Shown piece after piece: positions 25,900 through 34,806 of a stretch of 64,000 nt of DNA (position 1 is the stretch's first letter; every line of letters begins with the position of its first letter). The stretch spans positions 123,164 through 187,163 of the forward strand of contig NZ_KB905698.1 of NCBI RefSeq assembly GCF_000380985.1. The letters run 5' to 3'. Below the pieces are notes generated by a model, which saw only the letters and a list, made by a program, of their open reading frames with translations, ran no database searches and was not told the DNA's origin. This DNA is from Proteiniphilum acetatigenes DSM 18083. GTDB taxonomy: Bacteria; Bacteroidota; Bacteroidia; Bacteroidales; Dysgonomonadaceae. Made by a program: the position numbers and the translations under genes.

Positions 25900-27303
25900 A
25901 TGAAAACTACAGTTTTCACTGCGGGACTTTCCCTCACAGCGTTAACCCCGCTCAACGCACAGCAAAAACCCAATGTGGTGTTTATCGTTGCCGATGATTT
26001 GGGCTACGGGGATCTGAGTTGTTTCGGCCAGGAGAGATTCCAAACGCCTAACATCGACGGACTGGCACTTAACGGGACGCGTTTTACCCGTTCCTATTCA
26101 GGAACCACCGTGAGCGCACCCTCGCGCGCCAGCCTGATGACCGGATTACACACCGGCCACACCCCTATTCGTGGAAATAAGGAAATAAAACCCGAAGGAC
26201 AGTTTCCACTGCCGGCCGGTACATTTACGCTTTTCCACCTGTTTAAGAATGCAGGTTATACCACCGGCGCCTTTGGTAAATGGGGATTGGGGCAACCCAG
26301 TTCTGCAGGCGACCCCAACAATCAGGGTGTGGATGAATTTTACGGATACAATTGCCAACTCCTGGCACATAATTATTACCCAAGCCATTTATGGTACAAT
26401 CAGACAAAAATAGCGTTTCCAGAAAATGATAACGGACAATTCGGCGCGTACTCGCAAGACCTGATCCAGGCAAAAACGCTGGAGTTTATCGATAAATACA
26501 ATGGGGATCCGTTCTTCCTCTTCGTACCCATGGTGCTTCCACACGCCGAATTGGTTGTGCCCGAAGATTCCATCATCCAAAAATTAAGAGGAAAATTCGA
26601 TGAAAAACCGTATAAAGGTACTGATTCCGGTCCCGCTTTCAGAAAAGGCGGATACATGTCGCAGGAATATCCGCGGGCGACACATGCCGCCATGATTACA
26701 CGTATCGATATGTATGTGGGACAGATCATTGAGAAACTCAAAGAGACAGGAGTCTATGAAAATACATTGATCATATTTACCAGTGATAACGGACCGCACC
26801 GCGAGGGAGGCGGTGATCCGGATTTCTTCAATAGCAACGGCATCTATCGCGGATATAAACGTGATCTGTACGAAGGCGGCATCCGTGTGCCGACCATCAT
26901 TTCGTGGCAGGGGAAAGTAGCGGCCGGCAAGGAAAACGATTTTGCCTTCGCATTCTGGGATTACATGCCCACGTTTGCCGAACTGTTGAAAACCGATTCG
27001 CCGGAAAATACCGACGGGATCAGTATATTGCCCACACTCCTCAATAAAAAAGAAGGTCAGAAGAAGCGCGATTATTTCTATTTCGAGTTTCAGGAATTGG
27101 GCGGCCGCCAGGCGGTAATAAAAGATAACTGGAAACTGTTGCACCTCGATATCCGCCAGGAAGGGCTGTACGAACTCTATAATCTCGCGTCCGATCCTTC
27201 GGAGAATCACAACCTGCTCGATCTCTATCCTCAAAAAGCGGCAGAACTGAAAGAGATCATGAAGAAGGCCAGAACCGATGATCCCAACTGGCCGTTGTTT
27301 TAA
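25900..27303 (+). CDS. arylsulfatase, serine type
   Basis: This is an exported S1 sulfatase of 467 residues with a signal peptide ending PLNAQ. The formylglycine serine is Ser72 in SAPSR, followed by ASLMTGLHTGH. Metal ligands are visible in VVFIVADDLGYGDLSCFG (the DD pair) and IIFTSDNGPHREGGG (DN pair); KWGLG and a later histidine complete the usual set. This arrangement resembles arylsulfatase A-like proteins. A 90-base piece of a close relative lies at 47390-47479 beside the second cassette. Codon use is a little more GC-rich than in the upstream genes. Sugar substrate unknown. Confidence 0.93.
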   Translation: MKTTVFTAGLSLTALTPLNAQQKPNVVFIVADDLGYGDLSCFGQERFQTPNIDGLALNGTRFTRSYSGTTVSAPSRASLMTGLHTGHTPIRGNKEIKPEGQFPLPAGTFTLFHLFKNAGYTTGAFGKWGLGQPSSAGDPNNQGVDEFYGYNCQLLAHNYYPSHLWYNQTKIAFPENDNGQFGAYSQDLIQAKTLEFIDKYNGDPFFLFVPMVLPHAELVVPEDSIIQKLRGKFDEKPYKGTDSGPAFRKGGYMSQEYPRATHAAMITRIDMYVGQIIEKLKETGVYENTLIIFTSDNGPHREGGGDPDFFNSNGIYRGYKRDLYEGGIRVPTIISWQGKVAAGKENDFAFAFWDYMPTFAELLKTDSPENTDGISILPTLLNKKEGQKKRDYFYFEFQELGGRQAVIKDNWKLLHLDIRQEGLYELYNLASDPSENHNLLDLYPQKAAELKEIMKKARTDDPNWPLF

Positions 27304-27337
27304 GTAATTGATTCAGTCATACAATAGAGTTTATATC

Positions 27338-27384
27338 GAATAAGATTTTAGATATCTGATTATCGGAAGTCTTATTCTTTAATC
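27338..27384 (+). terminator. weak hairpin terminator after the sulfatase
   Basis: GAATAAGATTT (27338-27348) pairs with AAGTCTTATTC (27367-27377) with one G-T wobble, followed by TTTAATC. The stem is AT-rich and the T tract short, so it may only reduce read-through into the next sulfatase. Confidence 0.45.
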
Positions 27385-27412
27385 AATATAATATCTAATA
27401 AACTTTCCAATT

Positions 27413-28969
27413 ATGAGACATTTTTCTACCCGGTCAGTCCTCACTTTTGGTACCTGTCTGGCACTTCCCACGCAGGCACAGGAGATAAAACAAGAAGCAA
27501 TCCAGGAGAAACCCAACATTGTGTTGATCTATGCAGATGATATAGGGTATGGAGACCTTTCGTGCTACGGAGCTAAGCGTGTAGAGACTCCTAATGTGGA
27601 TCTGCTCGCCGAAAATGGTGTTCGTTTCAGTAATGCCCACTCTGCCGCAGCAACCAGTACCCCTTCACGTTACGGCCTCTTTACGGGTGAATACCCATGG
27701 AGAAGGAATGGTACAGGAGTTGCCCGAGGTGATGCAGGTTTGATCATCAAACCGCATCGATACAATGTGGCAAAACTAATGAAGGAGGCGGGTTATACCA
27801 CCGGAGCGGTAGGAAAATGGCACCTAGGCATCGGAGAGGAAACTGGTACCCAGAATTGGAACGAAAGAATTACTCCCGGCCCGTACGAGATTGGATTTGA
27901 CTACTCCTACCTTATGGCGGCAACGGGCGATAGAGTACCCTGTATCTATCTGGAAAACCAGGAAGTGGCAAACCTCGACCCCAATGATCCGATCAGCGTA
28001 AGCTATTCGCAGAACTTTCCCGGAGAGCCTACCGGCAAGGATAATCCCGAACTGCTGACAAAATTGGGGCCAAGTCCCAACCACGGACACGATCAGAGTA
28101 TTATCAACGGGATCTCCCGTATCGGCTTTATGAAAGGGGGCAAGGCCGCTCTGTGGGAGGATGAAACGATTGCCGACAGTATCACCTCACACGCTGTCCG
28201 TTTTATAGAACAGAATAAAGAGAAACCCTTCTTCCTTTATTTCGGCACCAATGATATCCATGTACCGCGCTATCCGAACGAACGGTTCCGGGGCAAAACC
28301 GATATGGGACACCGGGGCGATGCAATCGTCCAGTTCGACTGGTCGTTAGGTGAAGTGATCCGTGCATTGAAAGAGGCGGGTGTGTATGAGAATACGCTGA
28401 TTATTTTGTCGAGCGATAACGGCCCGGTGGTGGATGACGGCTACGCAGACGAAGCCGTGGAGCGCCTGATGGATCATAAACCGTGGGGACCTTACCGGGG
28501 CGGTAAGTACAGTATGTTTGAAGCAGGAACAAGAGTACCTTTTATTGTTCACTGGCCGGAGGTGGTGCGGCCAGGTATTTCCGATGCGCTGGTTTCCCAG
28601 ATCGATCTGTTGGGTACGCTGGCTGCTTTGACGGGTATTGAGCTGGAGGAAGAAAAGTTGAGTGATAGCAGGAATCAACTTCCCGCATGGCTCGGTCTCG
28701 ATAACGAAGGACGTGAATACCTGATTGGTGCCGGTACTTCGCTTATGATCCGCACCAAAGACTGGAAATATATTGAGCCAAATAATGGCAGTGCATACCA
28801 AAGGCTCACCGATATTGAAATGGGGAACAATCCAGAGGACCAACTCTACCATTTACGCTATGACCGGGGAGAGTACGATAATGTGGCTGGAAAGAACTCC
28901 CTGAAGGTAAGATTTTTTAAGCAGATACTCGAAGAGGAGAAGAGTAAAGGCGTAGGGTTGAACCTGTAA
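27413..28969 (+). CDS. arylsulfatase, serine type
   Basis: This is an exported S1 sulfatase of 518 residues (signal ending PTQAQ). The formylglycine serine is Ser82 in STPSR, followed by YGLFTGEYPWRR. Metal-binding segments are IVLIYADDIGYGDLSCYG and LIILSSDNGPVVDDGYADE, and KWHLGIG follows the usual TTGAVG lead. FLYFGTNDIHVPRYP is another conserved family block. It is the last gene before a strong terminator, so it closes the first glycan locus. The substrate cannot be deduced. Confidence 0.93.
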   Translation: MRHFSTRSVLTFGTCLALPTQAQEIKQEAIQEKPNIVLIYADDIGYGDLSCYGAKRVETPNVDLLAENGVRFSNAHSAAATSTPSRYGLFTGEYPWRRNGTGVARGDAGLIIKPHRYNVAKLMKEAGYTTGAVGKWHLGIGEETGTQNWNERITPGPYEIGFDYSYLMAATGDRVPCIYLENQEVANLDPNDPISVSYSQNFPGEPTGKDNPELLTKLGPSPNHGHDQSIINGISRIGFMKGGKAALWEDETIADSITSHAVRFIEQNKEKPFFLYFGTNDIHVPRYPNERFRGKTDMGHRGDAIVQFDWSLGEVIRALKEAGVYENTLIILSSDNGPVVDDGYADEAVERLMDHKPWGPYRGGKYSMFEAGTRVPFIVHWPEVVRPGISDALVSQIDLLGTLAALTGIELEEEKLSDSRNQLPAWLGLDNEGREYLIGAGTSLMIRTKDWKYIEPNNGSAYQRLTDIEMGNNPEDQLYHLRYDRGEYDNVAGKNSLKVRFFKQILEEEKSKGVGLNL

Positions 28970-28988
28970 GAAAGAACCGTATCAAAGG

Positions 28989-29028
28989 AAGAGGTTGCTC
29001 AGACATTGGACTGAACAACCTCTTTTTT
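28989..29028 (+). terminator. strong intrinsic terminator
   Basis: AAGAGGTTG-C-TCAG (28989-29002) pairs with CTGA-A-CAACCTCTT (29011-29024), a 13-pair stem with one internal mismatch, an eight-base loop and a T tract of about six. It lies 20 bases after the sulfatase stop and ends the first locus. The region up to the next start at 29371 holds a sulfatase remnant and a promoter box. Confidence 0.9.
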
Positions 29029-29055
29029 GAATTAAAATTACTGATTTATCGAATT

Positions 29056-29287
29056 TTACAATGGATATTGTTCCCTGACAGGATCATCATATTGTTCCTG
29101 TAACCATTTCAGTTCGGATTTCAAATCTAATAATGATGCTGTCATATTCCACTAGTATTCCCATAAGGAAAGTTCTTTTCCTTCTAAATTATCCTGGTAG
29201 AATTTATCAATAATGGGCTCGTAGTGTTTGTCCCACACCGCTTTTTGTGCCGGATTCAGCCGTGCATATTCGCCATTCTCATACGTT
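29056..29287 (-). pseudogene. sulfatase C-terminal remnant on the minus strand
   Basis: Read on the minus strand, this encodes TYENGEYARLNPAQKAVW, then DKHYEPIIDKFYQDNLEGKE and LSLWEY followed by a stop. In the same frame beyond it comes MTASLLDLKSELKWLQEQYD, then DPVREQYPL and a stop at 29056-29058. The first part is the segment of S1 sulfatases just before KYNRYIKDYL in the intact gene at 51520; the second looks like the extreme C-terminus of such enzymes. The metal sites and core between are deleted. It is the only coding remnant found on this strand. Confidence 0.7.
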
Positions 29288-29336
29288 CATCGACGATTTC
29301 ACCAACAAACCGGAATAGTTTCTATAAGAATTTATA

Positions 29337-29344
29337 TACCTTTG
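29337..29344 (+). promoter_or_regulatory. candidate -7 box for the second ECF sigma gene
   Basis: TACCTTTG exactly fits TAnnTTTG. Transcription would begin near 29350, which places the in-frame stretch upstream (29224-29350) outside the transcript and favours the TTG start at 29371. Confidence 0.5.
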
Positions 29345-29370
29345 TCCTTAATCAAAAGGGTCAGAACGCA

Positions 29371-29937
29371 TTGAAAGGCAAAACAATCCATATACATTCT
29401 AATATCCTTCGTCTTCTGCGGCAAGGAGATGAAAAGGCCTTCGAATACCTTTTCCATCACTATTACAATCAAATCTATACGTTTGTCCTGAATACCCTTT
29501 TCGATAAAACATTTGCCGAAGACATTACCCAATCCGTTTTTGTTTCTCTTTGGGAAAAAAGAGAAATGATCGATCCTGAAGCCAAAATCGCCCCTCTTCT
29601 TTATACCATCGCCCGAAATCATGTATACAGACAAACCGAACAATTACTACTGAAATATAAATACGAGCAATCTCAACAAGAAAATATGCAGGAAAGCAAT
29701 GATATTGAAGAAGATTTGAATAATCGTTTTCTGGAAAATATTCTTTCAGAATTTATCGAGAAACTACCTTCGGAACGACGCAGGATCTTTCTGTTGAGTC
29801 GAAAAGAGAATCTATCAAACAAAGAAATCGCCTCCCGGTTAAACATTTCCGAGAAAACAGTGGAAACACAAATAAGACGCTCTCTTATTTTTTTAAGAGA
29901 AAAGATGAAATACTACCTTAATATTGTCTTACTTTAA
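29371..29937 (+). CDS. ECF-type RNA polymerase sigma factor
   Basis: This is the sigma factor of the second regulatory set. Region 2 reads RQGDEKAFEYLFHHYYNQIY then EDITQSVFVSLWEKRE; region 4 reads LPSERRRIFLLSRKENLSNK and a helix-turn-helix in ASRLNISEKTVETQIRRSL. The frame is open from 29224, but the first ~49 codons overlap the antisense sulfatase remnant and a promoter box at 29337, and do not look like sigma sequence. I therefore place the start at TTG 29371 (188 residues, normal length); it is not certain. FecR follows 121 bases later. It ends in a mildly hydrophobic tail (YYLNIVLL), as does the first sigma. Confidence 0.88.
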   Translation: MKGKTIHIHSNILRLLRQGDEKAFEYLFHHYYNQIYTFVLNTLFDKTFAEDITQSVFVSLWEKREMIDPEAKIAPLLYTIARNHVYRQTEQLLLKYKYEQSQQENMQESNDIEEDLNNRFLENILSEFIEKLPSERRRIFLLSRKENLSNKEIASRLNISEKTVETQIRRSLIFLREKMKYYLNIVLL

Positions 29938-29951
29938 TTTATTTATACTCC

Positions 29952-29959
29952 TAATTTTG
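29952..29959 (+). promoter_or_regulatory. candidate -7 box before the second FecR gene
   Basis: TAATTTTG fits TAnnTTTG, 99 bases before the FecR start, in the gap after the sigma gene. The gap is AT-rich, so chance matches are possible. Confidence 0.3.
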
Positions 29960-30058
29960 TCGCTCGTTAACAAGCTGAAATATTAATAAATATTAATTTA
30001 CTGTTAAAAACAATATTCCTGTAAGGATTTCGCACCTATTACGTATAATATATCAAGA

Positions 30059-31060
30059 ATGAATATGTCAGAAGAAATTATAGGGCTGGTTGAAAAGTTT
30101 CTCTCCAATTCTATATCGAAGGAGGAAATGCATGGGTTGCTACAGGCTTATCAAAAAAAACAAATAAGTGAGAAGCAACTTGATGAATATTATGCAAGTA
30201 AATGGAGAAATGCAGAACAATATTCATCACCATTTGCTGATGAAAGTAAGAAGAGAGTATGGGAACAATTCCAGAAGCATATATACCAAAGGTCGCAGAT
30301 GGCGCCGAAGCAGAAAAGCAGATGGCTCTTGTACGCGGGTGGGGCGGCCGTTGCGGTTTTATTTTTTATACTGGGTATATCACTCCAACTGATCCGTGAG
30401 AATGCACAGCAAGAGCTTGTGGTTACGGTTCAAAACGGACAAAAGGCAAGTGTTCAACTCCCCGACGGGTCTCACGTGCAACTCAATTCGGCAAGTGAAT
30501 TGCGGTATTCCCCGGATTTCGGGAAGAAGAACCGTACTGTACAACTGGCAGGGGAAGCCTATTTTGACGTAAAAAGCAATCCGGATAACCCGTTTATTGT
30601 GCTGACACACTCCGGCTTCCAGGCAAAAGCGCTTGGGACAAAGTTCAATATCAAGTCTTATATTAACGACAAACAAATAACCGGAACGCTCATTGAAGGC
30701 AGTATTGAAGTAAGCAGTACCCAGTTTTCCGAAATATTGAGCCCCAACGAGCGTATTTCATTCGACACTAAAGAGATGATGTTCTACAAGTCCCGCATCA
30801 ATAATGCAAATGAAGCTATTTTCTGGATGACAGATCAATTCGTATTCGACAAGGAAACATTAGAAAATATTGCCAAAATGTTGGAAAGAATGTATAATGT
30901 GACCTTTTCTTTTACATCATCCGACATAAAAGAAATACAATACAGTGGAAAGATAAAGAATAACAGTATGGAAAACGTATTAAACCTTATCACTATCGTT
31001 TCTCCGTTACAATATACAATAACAGGATCACACATTACATTCAGTAAAAAACAGAAATAA
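30059..31060 (+). CDS. FecR-family anti-sigma factor
   Basis: This 333-residue inner-membrane anti-sigma factor is the partner of the sigma gene upstream. Seen: the cytoplasmic domain (~1-85), one membrane helix at ~92-110 (LYAGGAAVAVLFFILGISL), a FecR domain at ~120-215 (VVTVQNGQKASVQLPDGSHV, GEAYFDVKSNPDNPF, LGTKFNIKSY) and a C-terminal DUF4974-type domain (~255-330, FDKETLENIAKMLERMYNV). It should receive a signal from the STN domain of the SusC at 31317. ATG 30065 is a possible alternative start. Layout and length match the first FecR. Confidence 0.92.
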   Translation: MNMSEEIIGLVEKFLSNSISKEEMHGLLQAYQKKQISEKQLDEYYASKWRNAEQYSSPFADESKKRVWEQFQKHIYQRSQMAPKQKSRWLLYAGGAAVAVLFFILGISLQLIRENAQQELVVTVQNGQKASVQLPDGSHVQLNSASELRYSPDFGKKNRTVQLAGEAYFDVKSNPDNPFIVLTHSGFQAKALGTKFNIKSYINDKQITGTLIEGSIEVSSTQFSEILSPNERISFDTKEMMFYKSRINNANEAIFWMTDQFVFDKETLENIAKMLERMYNVTFSFTSSDIKEIQYSGKIKNNSMENVLNLITIVSPLQYTITGSHITFSKKQK

Positions 31061-31128
31061 TAATCCACAAAAATTGACGCCTATGACATAAAACAAAAAA
31101 CAAAGAACTCTATGCATAACAAAGAAAA

Positions 31129-31156
31129 CCGGAGTAATGTAACGGCATCACTCCGG
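31129..31156 (+). promoter_or_regulatory. GC-rich hairpin in the FecR-SusC gap
   Basis: CCGGAGT (31129-31135) and ACTCCGG (31150-31156) form a perfect seven-pair stem with a 14-base loop in an otherwise AT-rich 256-base gap. No T tract follows, so it is not a standard terminator; it may be a leader or processing structure ahead of the SusC gene. Nothing else was seen in the gap. Confidence 0.45.
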
Positions 31157-31316
31157 CAAGAATGCAATTATGCTAACAGCACGGTAGCACTTTAATAGGT
31201 AAAAAGGCTGCAAATCGCACTCATAAAAAACAAAATTACTCAATTAGAGTTAATTCCGCGCTTGTTTATCCTTAATTATATCCTAAAACAAACTAAAATC
31301 TAAAAAGATTATCTTA

Positions 31317-34300
31317 ATGAACGCACAAATCAAACGAATTGGCATAAGCTGTTTGCTTTTGCTCCTGTTAAATATTGGGCAAAGCATCGCACAAATAAGT
31401 ATTTCTGCAACGAATACGGAAATAAATAACGTACTTCGTCAAATTGAGGAAAAGAGTGATTATACCTTTTTCTATAGTGACAATTTTCTGGATTTAAACC
31501 AGAAAGTGACTATTCAGGCAAAGGACGAAACAATTGAAAACATATTGAATAGATTGTTCCGGAACACAAATATTGGCTATCGAATTAACAATAAACAAAT
31601 AGCACTGTCCGAAAAAAGCGTACAGAATAGAAATCGTGAAAACATCGCTCAGCAACAAGGCCGGACAATCACAGGTAAAGTTATAGATGAAAACGGCGAT
31701 CCGGTTATCGGAGCGAATATTATTGAAAAAGGGACGACAAACGGTACGGTTACGGATGTGGACGGAAATTTCTCCTTGAGGTTAGAAGAGAATGCCATAC
31801 TTCATATTTCTTACATCGGCTATTTACCACAGGATATTACCACCTCAGACAAAATGACTTTTAATATTGTCTTAGAGGAAGACACCAAAGCGTTGGAAGA
31901 ATTGGTGGTAATCGGCTATGGTACGGCACGTAAGATCGACCTGACAGGTTCAATCTCTTCTTTAAGCGGTGATAAACTGCAAATGAAGAGTACACCGCAG
32001 CTTTCCAGCCAATTGCAAGGACAAATGGCCGGCGTACAGATCACACGTTCCAACGGTGACCCATCAGCCGGAGCGACCATCCGTGTGCGCGGAGTCACTA
32101 CCATGTCAACCAACGACCCATTGGTGATCGTGGATGGCATACCGGGTACCCTTACAAACATTGCTCCTGAAGATGTAAAAGACATCCAGGTACTGAAGGA
32201 CGCAGCATCTGCCGCCATCTACGGTTCCCGTGCGGCTGCCGGTGTTATCCTGGTCACGACAAAACGTGCCCGGAATAACGAATTCCACCTTTCATATAAT
32301 GGGGAATACGGCATTAATGCACCCACAGCCAAGCCAAAATTCGCCAATGCAGTACAATGGATGAGTGGCCTTAATGAATTGGCTTTCAACGATGGGGCTT
32401 CCTCTCCTCACTCTCTTTACTCGGAAGATCTAATCAACAATTATGCACAACTGCGGGCTGAAGATCCTGACCGCTACGCAGACACCGATTTCATGGACCT
32501 GGGGCTAAAGAGCAGTACGCATCACCAACGTCATTCACTCTCACTTAGCGGCGGGACTGATAAACTGAAAACGAACTTCAGCTTTAACTACTATGATTCG
32601 GAAGCCCTTATAGATACAAAAAACTATGAGCGTTTTAACATCCGTACCAACAATGACTATACGATCAACAACTGGATCAATGCAAATGTAGACTTGAACC
32701 TGCTTTATTCTAACGCGAATGAACCACATCTCTCCATGGGTGAGCTGATGGAACGTGCACCAATCTATAACGCCTATTGGTCTGATGGACGTTTTGCCGA
32801 TGGCAAAGATGGTGACAACCCCATTGCGCAACGTGATCTGAGTGGAGTACACAAAAAGCAAAACTATGGGGCGGGTGGAAAACTACAGTTAGTGCTCACT
32901 CCTATAGAAGGATTGGCTTTAACAGCCATCGTCGCTCCTCAATACTCCTTCTATAAAGGGAAAGATCATAGAAAAAGATATGAGGTCTACCGGATCACTG
33001 GTGATCCTATCCCCGGAGTCGGTTATTCCTCAACCAGCCTTAGTGAAGCGCGCAACGACAACCATAGTTTGACGAAGCAGTTTTATGCAAACTATAACCT
33101 GCAACTGAAACGCCACTCTATCGGATTGATGGCCGGTTATGAGGATTATTTTTATAAATGGGAAGAACAAGGGGCTTCACGCACCAATTATAGTTTGGTA
33201 AACTTTCCCTACCTGGACTTAGGTCCTGAAGATTATCAGTTCAACAGCGGAAAAGCCGGACATAATGCGTATCGTTCATTCTTTGGTCGTATCATGTATT
33301 CCTGGGCAGACCGCTATATGTTGCAAGCCAATATCCGTTCCGACGGCTCTTCCCGTTTTGCCGATGGTCATCGTTGGGGCACATTTCCTTCAGTCAGTGC
33401 CGGTTGGGTCATCTCTGAAGAACCCTGGTTCAATAAGAGTGTTGTCGATTTTCTGAAGCTGCGCGGTTCTATCGGACAGTTGGGTAACGAGCGTATTGGT
33501 TCGGAATTCCCCTACCAGGCAAGGTTGTCTTTCGGTACCGGTTTTATTCCCAATGCTTCTACCGGGGTTGCTGACATTGTGCAGACAGCTTATCAGATGG
33601 ACTACGCGTTCAGGGACCTGACCTGGGAAACAACGACGACCTATGGTATCGGTGCAGACATCAACTTGTTAAAGAACAACCTACGTGCCTCGGTAGATTA
33701 CTATTACAAAAAGACGACGGATATGTTAATGGAGGTAGGATTCCCCTCCTATTTCGGTTATAACGCACCGCAAAAAAATGCTGCCGACATGAACACGACT
33801 GGTTGGGATTTCGAACTTTCCTGGAACGACCGGATCAGAGACTTCCACTACGGTGTAAGTTTCAACTTATATGATTATCGTTCAAAAATGGGATATATGG
33901 CAGACAGACAAAGGATTGACGATAACAGAATCACCGAAGAAGGTTCTTACTATAATGAATGGTATGGTTACAAGAGTTTGGGGATTATTCTAAATGAAGC
34001 GGCCATGCTGGACGAAAATGGCAACCAGATTCCCGTTCTGACCAATAACGACAAGGCTGGCAATATCCGCTACCAGGATATTGATGGCGATGGTAAAATC
34101 ACCGCTTCCAACGATCGTGTACGTTTGGGGAACTCTTTGCCGGAACTGCAATACGGCGGATCTCTCTGGGCTGAATGGAAAGGGTTCGATTTCAACTTAT
34201 CATTCCAGGGGATCGGACACCAACGTGCTTATTGGTCATGGCCAGGCACACCGTTCAATTATCAAGCCTATGCCAGCCCGTTGAATCTGATCGAAAGCCA

Positions 34301-34619
34301 TTGGAGTCCCACGGCTACGGATGAGGAAAATGCTAACGCAAAATATCCGAAATTGACAACCAACAATGCCAATATTTACGCCAGAAGCGACTTCTACCTT
34401 TTCAACGGAGCTTATATGCGTATCAAAAACATCACATTGGGATATACCCTTCCGTCCGAAATCACAAAGAAATTATCTGTCAACAAGTTGAGAGTTTATT
34501 TCAGTGCCAACGACCTGCCCGCTTTCTCAAAATATCCCAAAGGATACGATCCGGAATGGGATCGTAGCGGCGATCTCCTCTTGTCCTCTTATATTTTTGG
34601 TCTGAATCTTTCATTTTAA
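31317..34619 (+). CDS. SusC/RagA-type TonB-dependent receptor with STN signalling domain
   Basis: This is the second outer-membrane glycan importer (1,100 residues). Order of parts: signal peptide 1-25 (NIGQSIAQ), STN domain ~27-100 (TNTEINNVLRQIEEKSDYTF), regulatory-like beta domain ~117-205 (RTITGKVIDENGDPVIGANI), plug ~207-330 (VVIGYGTARKIDLTGSISSL, DAASAAIYGSRAAAGVILV), and a barrel ending FGLNLSF. It differs clearly from the first SusC over the barrel, so it likely imports a different glycan or fragment. The STN domain and the upstream sigma/FecR genes indicate substrate-induced control. SusD follows after a 183-base gap with an intergenic repeat. Confidence 0.95.
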   Translation: MNAQIKRIGISCLLLLLLNIGQSIAQISISATNTEINNVLRQIEEKSDYTFFYSDNFLDLNQKVTIQAKDETIENILNRLFRNTNIGYRINNKQIALSEKSVQNRNRENIAQQQGRTITGKVIDENGDPVIGANIIEKGTTNGTVTDVDGNFSLRLEENAILHISYIGYLPQDITTSDKMTFNIVLEEDTKALEELVVIGYGTARKIDLTGSISSLSGDKLQMKSTPQLSSQLQGQMAGVQITRSNGDPSAGATIRVRGVTTMSTNDPLVIVDGIPGTLTNIAPEDVKDIQVLKDAASAAIYGSRAAAGVILVTTKRARNNEFHLSYNGEYGINAPTAKPKFANAVQWMSGLNELAFNDGASSPHSLYSEDLINNYAQLRAEDPDRYADTDFMDLGLKSSTHHQRHSLSLSGGTDKLKTNFSFNYYDSEALIDTKNYERFNIRTNNDYTINNWINANVDLNLLYSNANEPHLSMGELMERAPIYNAYWSDGRFADGKDGDNPIAQRDLSGVHKKQNYGAGGKLQLVLTPIEGLALTAIVAPQYSFYKGKDHRKRYEVYRITGDPIPGVGYSSTSLSEARNDNHSLTKQFYANYNLQLKRHSIGLMAGYEDYFYKWEEQGASRTNYSLVNFPYLDLGPEDYQFNSGKAGHNAYRSFFGRIMYSWADRYMLQANIRSDGSSRFADGHRWGTFPSVSAGWVISEEPWFNKSVVDFLKLRGSIGQLGNERIGSEFPYQARLSFGTGFIPNASTGVADIVQTAYQMDYAFRDLTWETTTTYGIGADINLLKNNLRASVDYYYKKTTDMLMEVGFPSYFGYNAPQKNAADMNTTGWDFELSWNDRIRDFHYGVSFNLYDYRSKMGYMADRQRIDDNRITEEGSYYNEWYGYKSLGIILNEAAMLDENGNQIPVLTNNDKAGNIRYQDIDGDGKITASNDRVRLGNSLPELQYGGSLWAEWKGFDFNLSFQGIGHQRAYWSWPGTPFNYQAYASPLNLIESHWSPTATDEENANAKYPKLTTNNANIYARSDFYLFNGAYMRIKNITLGYTLPSEITKKLSVNKLRVYFSANDLPAFSKYPKGYDPEWDRSGDLLLSSYIFGLNLSF

Positions 34620-34631
34620 TTAGAGAATCCA

Positions 34632-34806
34632 GTTATGAAACGAGCATGATAATCATTATCACACAAGTACATGATTAAATGCGAGTTCCATATGATACAT
34701 TTGAACTATTCGCGTTAAGCTAAATGAGCAGAGCCAAACTTGTTTGAGCTATGCCGTAGCGAGCGAATATCTAAATTTATTGAAAATAAAAGTTTTAATC
34801 ATATGA
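34632..34806 (+). repeat. dispersed intergenic repeat, full copy between SusC and SusD
   Basis: The element runs from GTTATGAAACGAGCATG to TTTTAATCATATGA and includes the SusD start codon. Inner hairpin AGC-CAAAC-TT-GTTTG-(A)-GCT at 34732-34750; outer arms TATTCGC (34707-34713) and GCGAATA (34763-34769). Compared with the copies at 5763 and 25612 the arms differ in sequence but remain complementary. It lies inside a SusC/SusD pair that usually has almost no gap, so it could adjust the ratio of the two proteins. Confidence 0.75.

Noticed and set aside
29224..29370. Longer N-terminus for the second sigma factor
   Set aside because: The sequence lies antisense to a sulfatase remnant and upstream of a promoter box, and does not resemble sigma region 1 or 2.
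34740..34802. Longer N-terminus for the second SusD
   Set aside because: These codons lie in the structured repeat and would precede the lipoprotein signal.
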